64,000 nucleotides of DNA from Candidatus Melainabacteria bacterium. GTDB taxonomy: Bacteria > Cyanobacteriota > Vampirovibrionia > Obscuribacterales > Obscuribacteraceae. A program made the translations under genes and the position numbers. Position 1 is the first letter of the stretch, and each line of letters begins with the position of its first letter. Below the pieces are notes generated by a model that had not been told where the DNA came from, searched no databases, and saw only the letters and a list, made by a program, of their open reading frames with translations. The stretch covers positions 62,001 through 126,000 of the forward strand of contig PLZS01000084.1 of the NCBI GenBank assembly GCA_003153555.1, in the 5' to 3' direction. Of this stretch, positions 10,430 through 17,900 are shown in pieces.

Positions 10430-11967
10430 TTGTAAATCCTGAGTCCCTTCAGTTCGCTCCAGCCCTGGGAGTTTGGTGCCGTTGTTTTTGCCGGTCCAGT
10501 TGCCTGTATGCGGTGGACTGCTGCTTCGCTGTGACGCACAGGTGGAGCGCCATGTTTTGAGGGTCTCAAGCCGGGGTGCGATGTTGGGCTGGCTTTGGTA
10601 GGTAGGACAGCAGCTTTAGCCCCTGGTGTGTGGTTTGTCAAACTGCCGCTTGAAGCATTTTCTTTCTCAAGCGAAGGCAGATGGGGGGCGGAGTCAATTG
10701 GCTTGATTGGCTCCGGGACCGGACCGGTCACTGCTGTTGTTCCGGCGTTGTGAGTTGGCAGCCATGCAATTCCGATCGCCGCAACAATCAAAATGGTAAT
10801 GACCAACGAGCCGACGAGCCGTGCCCCTTCTAATCGAGGCATTTGTCTGATTCTCAGAGACTTCAGGTGTTCAGCATGAGAAGGTTGTTTTGCTTTTTTA
10901 AACAGCGCTTTCACGTGTTTGCCGCTCTTTACACTGTTCAGGTCAGACAGCAAATCGTCAACAGACTGATATCTAAGCACCGGCTCCTTCGCCAGGCACT
11001 TGAGCACCACATTGTCCAGGCTTTCAGAGATGGAGCGATGGAAGGTGCGCATGCTCGTGGGCTCTTCTGTCACCTGTTTGGCGACAGTTGCTAACACGTT
11101 ATCTCCTTGCAAAGGTGGACTACCCGTAAGTGTTTCATACATGAGACAGCCCAGAGAGTAGATGTCCGAACGCTGGTCAAGCTCTTTGCCCAGGCAATGT
11201 TCCGGACTCATGTAGAATGGGCTGCCAAACACCTCACCTGTCTGCGTTAACCTCATCGAGGCATCGCCTTCTTCAGTCAACTTGGCAAAACCGAAGTCAA
11301 CTATTTTCACGGATTCGCGCCCGCCTGCCTCTGAGCTGATGATGATGTTGCTCGGTTTGAGATCGCGGTGAATCACTCCATGTGCGTGTGCGCAGTTGAG
11401 ACCTTCGCAAATCTGAGTGAATATATCGAGAGCGCGTCGGGGTTCCAGTTTGCCATCGCTCTTAGTAAGCAGCTCTTCCAGGTTTTTGCCGGCCACGAAA
11501 TCCATGACGAGATAAGGCTCGCCTTTGCGATCCTGTCCATAACCGTGCACTCGAACCAGATTGTTGTGGATCAACTGGGACGCTGTTTCAACTTCCTGCA
11601 TGAGACGCTGCACCGCCTGCTGATTCTGAGCGAACTCCGGGCGCATGAGTTTGATGGCGACCAACTGCCTGGTTGCCAGATCCTCTGCCTTGTACACAAG
11701 GCAGACGCCGCCGCGCCCGGCTGGGTCTCCAAGTTGATAGCGCTCATTCAAGATGCGCCCTATTGGATCGCTTCCCTGCGCAGCGACCGGTTGAGCCGGC
11801 ATCTGGTTATTTGACTTCTGCTCAGCAACAGCGTCGACGTTGCACTCGCAGCGGCCGCCCCGCATAATCCATGTCGTCATTGAGCCGCTGGTGCTGCTCT
11901 TCAGTCCACATTCGGAACAAATATCGTGGGTGCAATCGGCAGTGTTGTCAGTCCGTTTACCAACCAT
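10426..11967 (-). CDS. Membrane Ser/Thr protein kinase with N-terminal zinc ribbon
   Basis: PknB-type kinase. It has an N-terminal cysteine cluster (CTHDICSECG and GRCEC) likely to bind zinc. The glycine loop is GRGGVCLVYKAED and the ATP lysine lies in VAIKLMRPE. The catalytic loop is VIHRDLKPSN, the metal-binding loop DFGFAKL, and the activation segment ends GSPFYMSPEH. All core residues are present. One membrane segment (LVGSLVITILIVAAIGIAWL) follows, then a Pro/Ser/Thr-rich periplasmic tail without PASTA repeats. The frame opens at GTG 11976; the ATG nine bases later is used here. The gene overlaps the next, secreted-protein gene by four bases. Confidence 0.92.
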   Translation of the reverse strand: MVGKRTDNTADCTHDICSECGLKSSTSGSMTTWIMRGGRCECNVDAVAEQKSNNQMPAQPVAAQGSDPIGRILNERYQLGDPAGRGGVCLVYKAEDLATRQLVAIKLMRPEFAQNQQAVQRLMQEVETASQLIHNNLVRVHGYGQDRKGEPYLVMDFVAGKNLEELLTKSDGKLEPRRALDIFTQICEGLNCAHAHGVIHRDLKPSNIIISSEAGGRESVKIVDFGFAKLTEEGDASMRLTQTGEVFGSPFYMSPEHCLGKELDQRSDIYSLGCLMYETLTGSPPLQGDNVLATVAKQVTEEPTSMRTFHRSISESLDNVVLKCLAKEPVLRYQSVDDLLSDLNSVKSGKHVKALFKKAKQPSHAEHLKSLRIRQMPRLEGARLVGSLVITILIVAAIGIAWLPTHNAGTTAVTGPVPEPIKPIDSAPHLPSLEKENASSGSLTNHTPGAKAAVLPTKASPTSHPGLRPSKHGAPPVRHSEAAVHRIQATGPAKTTAPNSQGWSELKGLRIYK

Positions 11968-11976
11968 ACGCGCCAC

Positions 11977-12425
11977 TGCTAGTGTGAGTCATCGTGTTTG
12001 TTACGCAATTAATATACCCTACCCGATACGATATAAAGTGTGGTCGGCGAAGAAAAAGTGGTCGGGTGTCTAGCGCCGCTGGTACTTTGTCGGCGCTGAG
12101 GATGTGGAGCGAACTGCACGGCATGGCGCCCAACATCTATTGCAGTGATCCATGCCTGGCTGGGAGTCTTACCAATCACCAGCGATGCATCAGGCACCGT
12201 TTGTGGTGTCAACGATATACGAATAGTTCGAGTGTACCTCGAATTATTTGTTGTAATTTGGATTATTTCACAGAAGTGCCCCAAAGCTTTAATGCGAGAA
12301 TATCGGAAGTAGTGTCAAATCCACATAAAATTCGCTTTTATAGCGCCGATAGCGTTAGACATGCCTTTTCCTGGAGCCATCCTCAGTTGTAAACCGCATT
12401 GACTGCTGCCTGAAATAAAATCGTA
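11977..12425. other. Intergenic stretch without recognised genes
   Basis: ORFs here (11994-12392 plus, 12009-12284 minus) overlap on opposite strands, have no recognisable domains and no convincing ribosome binding sites. This is the region upstream of the kinase operon and should contain its promoter, but I cannot identify one with confidence. The right end leads into decayed mobile-element DNA. Confidence 0.5.
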
Positions 12426-12461
12426 CCATCAGTCCTCCGACTGGCAGTGGAGGACTGATGG
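12426..12461 (+). repeat. Perfect 13-bp inverted repeat before transposase remnant
   Basis: CCATCAGTCCTCC and GGAGGACTGATGG form a perfect 13-bp stem around a 10-base loop. The right arm ends next to GGAGG, the likely ribosome binding site of the transposase remnant that starts at 12470. A hairpin of this type could limit translation of a transposase or could be an element end. Its position points to an origin with the insertion sequence. Confidence 0.7.
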
Positions 12462-12469
12462 AGGCAAGT

Positions 12470-12556
12470 ATGAGTCTGAGGGCAAGGCGAGAGTTGTTAA
12501 ACAGCATCAGGGAGAGATATCGTCAGGCAGCGAAGCAGACAAAACTTGGTCACTGA
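12470..12556 (+). pseudogene. Transposase N-terminal fragment, 28 codons
   Basis: ATG at 12470 with GGAGG five bases upstream opens a 28-codon frame containing RARRELLNSIRERYRQA. This resembles the start of integrase-type (rve/DDE) transposases that begin with a RRELL...RERYRQA helix. It stops after TKLGH, where the sequence passes directly into a serine recombinase frame at about 12546. Everything else of the transposase is missing. The assignment rests on a short motif from memory. Confidence 0.6.
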
Positions 12557-12716
12557 ATTGAATTCAAAAAAGATCAACTTCAGAAGCCTGACCGATAACA
12601 TTGATACCACCACCAGTGCTGGCAGGTTTTTCTTTCATATAATGGCGAGCCTTGCACAAATGGAGCGAGACCTAATATCAGAGCGAATCAAAGATGTTTC
12701 TCGAACCAGTGTCTGA
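12546..12716 (+). pseudogene. Serine recombinase (resolvase/invertase) internal fragment
   Basis: A 57-codon stretch reads LVTELNSKKINFRSLTDN, then IDTTTSAGRFFFHIMASLAQ, MERDLISERIKD, and ends at TGA 12714-12716. This is the conserved core of the resolvase/invertase catalytic domain (the SLTENIDTTT...GR...HI.ASLAQ.ERDLI.ER block). The N-terminal part with the catalytic serine and the whole DNA-binding C-terminus are absent. It is fused at its 5' end to the transposase fragment, in a different frame. It is clearly a relic. Confidence 0.85.
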
Positions 12717-12842
12717 GTAACGACTTAATAATTCATTCTAGTCCAGCCAACGGATTATCTGGTCTTTGGCACTGTTGATTCTCGGCGCATATAGCCACCA
12801 GAGCAGCGCAAGTATGAACAACTCTCAGCGCGAAACGTTGGG

Positions 12843-13859
12843 TCAATTATTGGCCAGTTCCTCGACCACACCCTTAAACCCTCCGACAAGTCTACAAACT
12901 TGGTCTACATCAACTTGCGAGGCAGTATCGAGTTGGTTGTGCACGTAGGGGTAACGGTCCAAGAAGGTGTCAGTGGCCATAACAGCTGGATAGCCCACTT
13001 TCCAAAACGCGTAGTGGTCTGAGCCGTCCATTCCTGGAGGATTGGTTGATTCTTGGGATATTAAGCCTTCGGAAGGGAATTTCGCATTGGTGCGAAAGCC
13101 ACCGACAACGCTTCTACAGAGATTGGCAGACAGAGCATTGGCGATAATCATGATGAAGTTTCCTTCCGCCGGATAGAAAGAAAAAATGCTCGTCGGCAGC
13201 TTTTCGCTATTTGGAAGATTGGAAAAATAGCCAATCTCATCAAGAGAAATCATTCCTTTTATTTTTTCCTTGAGACCTTTCGAGCGTTGAGCATATTTAG
13301 TGCTGCCACTGTTCTCTGTCATCTGGAAAGGTGGTTCACCGTTGACGAACGCGACGAATCTGACAGTGCGCGCCGACTGCTTACCGTGCATTGCGCGCGC
13401 CATCTCAAGCAAGCAAGCAACGCCTGATGCATTGTCGTTGCCGCCCGGTGAGTCGATCGCAGAATCGTAATGCGCACCAGCTATGATCATGGCTAATTGA
13501 GGATTTGAACCGATCAATTCAACCTCAATATTTTTGTATTTCTTACCGTCGACTTCGTATTCTTGAAATTTTGGTGCGTAACCGTATTCAGTAAACTGAG
13601 CCGCAATGTAATCAGCAGCCTTGTATAGCGCCTCCAGCTTTCTTGAATTCCGTTCGCCACACTGTTTGGCTAACACAGCCAGGTGTTCGGAGAGTCGGTT
13701 GCGGACTACAAGTTGGTCAGCAGTCAGTGCCGGCAATACTCCTTTGAACGACTGACCAGGCATCAAATACCAGGTTATTCGCCAATAAAACGCAGCCATA
13801 GTTCCAAGCACTATGAAGGCGCATATAATGAAATATTTTGTCTTCTGACTAACTACCAT
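12843..13859 (-). CDS. M28-family zinc aminopeptidase, membrane-anchored
   Basis: 338-residue metallopeptidase. One hydrophobic segment (YFIICAFIVLGTMAAFYW) near the N-terminus suggests an uncleaved anchor with the enzyme outside the cytoplasm. The M28 metal ligands are visible: His and Asp in IAGAHYDS, the bridging Asp in PGGNDNASG, a Glu in VNGEPPF, Asp in ISLDEIGY and His in YVHNQLDT. Members remove N-terminal amino acids from peptides. In many relatives the metal/base region is EE; here it reads GEPP, with one Glu. ATG 13859 is preferred to the TTG nine bases upstream, since GGA precedes it at a reasonable distance. The next gene upstream, at 13892, is on the same strand. Confidence 0.88.
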   Translation of the reverse strand: MVVSQKTKYFIICAFIVLGTMAAFYWRITWYLMPGQSFKGVLPALTADQLVVRNRLSEHLAVLAKQCGERNSRKLEALYKAADYIAAQFTEYGYAPKFQEYEVDGKKYKNIEVELIGSNPQLAMIIAGAHYDSAIDSPGGNDNASGVACLLEMARAMHGKQSARTVRFVAFVNGEPPFQMTENSGSTKYAQRSKGLKEKIKGMISLDEIGYFSNLPNSEKLPTSIFSFYPAEGNFIMIIANALSANLCRSVVGGFRTNAKFPSEGLISQESTNPPGMDGSDHYAFWKVGYPAVMATDTFLDRYPYVHNQLDTASQVDVDQVCRLVGGFKGVVEELANN

Positions 13860-13891
13860 AACGTCCAACTGGCAATTATCCGTGAGGATGC

Positions 13892-15190
13892 TTACTTTTT
13901 CGGCTCAGGCAAAACTTGACCGCGCACCTTGATTCTCGCATTCGGCGCGAGTTGCGCTTCGGAAGACTTTTCGCCCGTAAATTTCTGTTTGAATTCAGCA
14001 AGGAATTCATCGCCCGGTTGAATGATTGCTTCATCACCACGGATCATGTAGTCAGTTAATAGAAATCCGCCTGGTAAGCCCGATACAACACCGAGTCCGA
14101 ACCCTTTCAATCTGCGGTGACGCATATTTTTACCGACAGGATGCATAAATGCGAAGCTCGGACTAATGGCACCAGCTAGTCCAAACGCTATCGGGACGGC
14201 TCCGAAACTAAATGGACCAGCAGCAGCAGCAGCAGCACGAATGCCAATGTGAGCTACTTGAGCCTTTACTTGACCGGACAGCGGTGAGACAATTTCGCCT
14301 TTGTGATTCACTCCGAGAACACGACCCTGAGCCATGTTCTTAACTATTCTCGGCTGTTGAGCCGGCAATGCCACCAGTGGAATATGGTCACCGCTAGCCG
14401 TTCGGATTTCATCGAACTGCACGCCCAGAGCGCCACTTGGTCGCATCCATCGCTTAGTACTAAATTCTGCTTGAAGCATTTTGCGGGCGCGCACGCAACT
14501 CGCGATGTGCCCAATTACAGTTGCACCCTTTGGTGCAATCATTCTGCCACCAATTTTAATATCAACTTTGAGGCGCGCCTCAACAGGATCTCCAACTTTC
14601 GCTGTTTTACTTGTATGTGATGTGACAACAGTTACCGGGAATCTGCCGCCGGCATCAATGTGGATTTTGCCGTCTGTGTCAGGTATCTCTTTCCAGATGT
14701 ACTCGGTGACCGCTAAGTCTTTCTCGAGATCGTTGTCGATAATGATTGGTCCATCAGTAATGATCACATACTGAATTCCGGATGGAGATGGAGACGAAGT
14801 AGTCGTTGTACGTGTTGTCGAGATTCCAGTGATTAGAGGCGAGGATAGGGATGGTGTCGCGGTCGAAGATTCAGACGCAGTGGTCGACGATTCAGGCGTT
14901 GTCGTGGTCAAGGATCCAAGCGAAGTAGTTGAGGTCCCGGTCACTGTTGTGGTCGAGGATCCGGGTACTGTCGTGGTCGAGGATCCTGGCACAGCCGTGA
15001 CCGGTGTGATCGGTCCACCAATTGGCAGGAGCGCCGCCGCGTCGAGCGGTGTATCTGGAGACAGATTGACCAGAGGCGCGGCTGAGCTGTTGTTCTGTTC
15101 TTCAGCTAGGGAATTTTCTGCAGCGAAAGCTGGGCCAGCGATCTGCAAAACCACGGTAAAAACTAACGCCAGTGAAAGTTTCTTGGTCAT
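13892..15190 (-). CDS. Secreted Ser/Thr-rich protein, 432 aa
   Basis: ATG 15190 is preceded by GGAGA at seven bases and begins a clear signal peptide (MTKKLSLALVFTVVLQIAG, AFA cleavage). The frame opens 25 codons earlier without such signals. Residues about 55-140 are a low-complexity linker with repeats of the PGSSTTTV type, visible in the DNA as near-identical GTGGTCGAGGATCC units. The C-terminal 280 residues hold a globular part (VGDPVEARLKVDIKIGG, APKGATVIGHI) resembling proteins with a controlled-exposure barrel, and hydrophobic glycine-rich stretches. No function is assigned. It lies 33 bases upstream of the M28 peptidase gene on the same strand, so the two may form a secreted-protein operon. 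Confidence 0.82.
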   Translation of the reverse strand: MTKKLSLALVFTVVLQIAGPAFAAENSLAEEQNNSSAAPLVNLSPDTPLDAAALLPIGGPITPVTAVPGSSTTTVPGSSTTTVTGTSTTSLGSLTTTTPESSTTASESSTATPSLSSPLITGISTTRTTTTSSPSPSGIQYVIITDGPIIIDNDLEKDLAVTEYIWKEIPDTDGKIHIDAGGRFPVTVVTSHTSKTAKVGDPVEARLKVDIKIGGRMIAPKGATVIGHIASCVRARKMLQAEFSTKRWMRPSGALGVQFDEIRTASGDHIPLVALPAQQPRIVKNMAQGRVLGVNHKGEIVSPLSGQVKAQVAHIGIRAAAAAAGPFSFGAVPIAFGLAGAISPSFAFMHPVGKNMRHRRLKGFGLGVVSGLPGGFLLTDYMIRGDEAIIQPGDEFLAEFKQKFTGEKSSEAQLAPNARIKVRGQVLPEPKK

Positions 15191-15414
15191 TAGTAAGTCT
15201 CCGAACCAGATGTACAGCAACAGAGTTCGCTCTTTATAAGACGCCGAATTCGGGGACGCATGCAAGCCTTCATAGTTCCTTTCTAAGCGGTGAGGCCGTG
15301 AATAAGTAAGCCCTGCTCGTTCGCTAACAATAGCGCGATTTGGTGAAGTTTTTCGCAGCCAAACCTCGATCTAGCCGACAATGCTGATGGGCGCCTTTCT
15401 TGACAATTTACATC

Positions 15415-15443
15415 TTGACGAAATTGGCTGGTGCGGATACCAT
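15415..15443 (+). promoter_or_regulatory. Candidate sigma70-type promoter for helicase operon
   Basis: TTGACG (15415-15420), a 17-base spacer and TACCAT (15438-15443) match the bacterial -35/-10 pattern in five and four of six positions. It lies 63 bases before the ATG of the helicase gene, in the divergent gap from the secreted-protein gene. No strong ribosome binding site is seen before the helicase ATG. Confidence 0.4.
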
Positions 15444-15506
15444 ACATAGCAATGGTACAAAGCATCAGCTCAATTCCCCACCGCAGATGGTGCTCGACGT
15501 CAAAGA

Positions 15507-17900
15507 ATGAAAAAAATAACGATTGGTGTTAGAGATTTCGCTCTGCCGGTGCCAAGGTCAGGAAGCATTGAGGTCAATTCAGGATACAGTGCGGTCCCCG
15601 CTAGCGGTCAAGAACTGCACGTAGCGCTGCAAAAAAAGCGGCAGGAAGAATTCTACAATTATCGAAGTGAAGTGAAAGTCAATCACACCTTCGAACGAGG
15701 CGGCTTCAAATTTGCTGTAAGCGGTCAAATTGACGGCATCTTTGATGGAATCGCTCCACTCGTCGAAGAAATTAAGACATCGTTTGATATAAACGACTTG
15801 CTGCACAAGCTTAAGTCTGATCACGACCATCCATACGCAATGCAACTGAAGACATACTTGTATCTGCTAATGCTTGGCGAGCGCATTCTGCCCACTGGTC
15901 GATTCCTTCTCATGTCATCACGCACAGGCGAATCAATTGAATTACCCATTGCTTTTGATCGAGACCATTATGAACTTTGGTTAGATAAGCGATTGGACGA
16001 ATTGGTGATCGAGGCTGAACTACAAGAGGCTGACGCAACTCGAAGGAAAGCAATCGCACGTACTCTAACGTTTCCGTTCTCGACACCTCGTCAAAGTCAA
16101 TTGGAATTGATTGACAGCGTCGAAGCGGGTCTGAAGAATAACGAACCTATGTTGATTCAGGCTCCAACTGGATTAGGAAAGACGATTGGTGTGATGTTTC
16201 CGGTCGTGAAGGAAGCTTTTTCTCGCGGACAAACAATCGTTTATGTTACGCCCAAAAACAGTCAACATTCTGTGGCTGAAGATGCGATCAAACGCTTTCA
16301 AAAAAAACAACCGAAGTTGAGAGCTCTGACGATTACAGCGAAATCGAAGTTATGTTTCAAGGCCGAACAAATTTGCAATCCACAATACTGCGAGTACGCA
16401 CAAGACTATTACAAAAAAATCTATGAAAATGATCTAGTCAATAAAATGACAAAGCACAAACATCTTTCCGCTCAAAAATTTCGTGAGTATGGTGAGACAT
16501 ACAAGGTGTGTCCATTCGAGTTAAGTGTGGACAGCCTGGGACGCGCTGATGTCATTGTCGGCGACTACAATTACGTTTTTTCGCCTCGCTCATTACTGGG
16601 AAGACTTTCCACACAAACCGCGCCAAAGAAAGACAAGCCGAATTTGATTGTTGACGAAGCGCACAATCTTCCCGGCCGAGCAGCTGATTATTACTCAGGA
16701 AGTCTGTCGACTTATAGTCTCCAAATCTTGAAAGATGAATTAGTCAAACGCTCACATCATTACGTTCCTGAGGCACTAAAGTTAATCAACCGTGGCATCG
16801 AAATAATCTATTCCTGTAAGCCGAAAGGCTCCTCCAGCACGCAAGCCAAGCTTGAAAATATCCCTGAAACTTTCAAGGAACACAACGAAAGACTTCGCGA
16901 ATTTCTGGTGCGCTATCTGAACGCAGGAATAGAAATTGATCAAAGGGATCCGATTCTAAAATTGTGCGCTGACTGGTTCGATTTTGCTGCGGCTCTTGAA
17001 TTTAAGGGCGAAAACTTTTTCACAACTTACGGCGAAAGTTCTCATGGCGCACTGATAAAAATAACCTGTTGCGACGCCTCAGATAAGCTCAAAGCAGCTC
17101 ACGATGCTTTTTCCAACGTGGTTGCATTTTCAGCGACACTGAAGCCATTCGAATATTATGCGAAACTTTGCGGATTCAAATCTGCAAAATTGAAAACAAT
17201 GGAATTTCAGTCTCCATTTCCTAAGTTCAACCGTAAGCTTGTAGTGATTCCGCAAGTATCCACAAAATATTCTGACCGAGACAGAAACTATCTGAAGATC
17301 GCTCAGGCGATTATGAAGATTACCGACATCCGGCGCGGTAATTATTTCGTATTCTTTCCTAGCTTTGGTTTTTTGGAGGCGGTGGCCCAACTGTGCTCAT
17401 TTGACCGCTTTCAGATGATTAAACAGACTCCAGAAATGCGCCCCGCTGAAGTAAGTCGTTACATTGACGTCCTAAAAGGGCAACAGGAGCCAACTTTAAT
17501 CTTCGCCGTGCAAGGTGGCGTATTCTCGGAAGGCGTGGACTATCCCGGAGAATCGGTTATAGGAGCCATTATTGTCGGACCAGCTTTACCAAATTACAAT
17601 CTTGAACGCGAGCTATTGCGCGCGTACTATGAAAAGAACTACGGTTCGGGGTTCGAATACGCGTATACATATCCAGCCATGGCCAAAGTTATCCAGTCTG
17701 CTGGACGAGTGATCCGATCCGAAAATGATCGCGGCTTGATTGTTCTTATGGACCGACGCTTTATCGAATCGAGCTATGTGAATACGATGCCTGAAGATTG
17801 GTTCGAAAGTTCAATTAACGAATTGGTTTCAGGCAGTATCCTGGCAGACATTCAAACATTTTGGAAAGAAAGTGAGCGCCCGAATGAATCTATTGCGTGA
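15507..17900 (+). CDS. PD-(D/E)XK nuclease fused to Rad3/XPD-type Fe-S helicase
   Basis: 797-residue fusion. Residues about 40-130 show a Cas4/RecB-like PD-(D/E)XK nuclease: the Asp in SGQIDGIFDG, the E-x-K in VEEIKTS, and the motif MQLKTYLYLL. From about 200 onward it is a superfamily 2 helicase of the DinG/Rad3/XPD type: Walker A QAPTGLGKT (218-226), VDEAH (382-386), and motif VI QSAGRVIRSENDRG (about 730). Four cysteines between motifs I and II (283, 290, 295 and 335) should hold the 4Fe-4S cluster. It likely unwinds DNA 5' to 3' and cuts it. The downstream gene overlaps its end by up to 29 bases and encodes another nuclease fusion, so the two probably work as a unit in DNA repair or defence. 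A candidate promoter lies upstream. Confidence 0.92.
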   Translation: MKKITIGVRDFALPVPRSGSIEVNSGYSAVPASGQELHVALQKKRQEEFYNYRSEVKVNHTFERGGFKFAVSGQIDGIFDGIAPLVEEIKTSFDINDLLHKLKSDHDHPYAMQLKTYLYLLMLGERILPTGRFLLMSSRTGESIELPIAFDRDHYELWLDKRLDELVIEAELQEADATRRKAIARTLTFPFSTPRQSQLELIDSVEAGLKNNEPMLIQAPTGLGKTIGVMFPVVKEAFSRGQTIVYVTPKNSQHSVAEDAIKRFQKKQPKLRALTITAKSKLCFKAEQICNPQYCEYAQDYYKKIYENDLVNKMTKHKHLSAQKFREYGETYKVCPFELSVDSLGRADVIVGDYNYVFSPRSLLGRLSTQTAPKKDKPNLIVDEAHNLPGRAADYYSGSLSTYSLQILKDELVKRSHHYVPEALKLINRGIEIIYSCKPKGSSSTQAKLENIPETFKEHNERLREFLVRYLNAGIEIDQRDPILKLCADWFDFAAALEFKGENFFTTYGESSHGALIKITCCDASDKLKAAHDAFSNVVAFSATLKPFEYYAKLCGFKSAKLKTMEFQSPFPKFNRKLVVIPQVSTKYSDRDRNYLKIAQAIMKITDIRRGNYFVFFPSFGFLEAVAQLCSFDRFQMIKQTPEMRPAEVSRYIDVLKGQQEPTLIFAVQGGVFSEGVDYPGESVIGAIIVGPALPNYNLERELLRAYYEKNYGSGFEYAYTYPAMAKVIQSAGRVIRSENDRGLIVLMDRRFIESSYVNTMPEDWFESSINELVSGSILADIQTFWKESERPNESIA

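Noticed and set aside
11970..11990. 13-base match CACTGCTAGTG with the right end of the window
   Set aside because: GCCACTGCTAGTG occurs near 11973 and again at the extreme right edge. It is short, self-complementary and without shared flanks, so chance is likely.
15283..15465. 60-aa minus-strand ORF upstream of the helicase operon
   Set aside because: No ribosome binding site or domain; it overlaps the best promoter candidate for the helicase gene.
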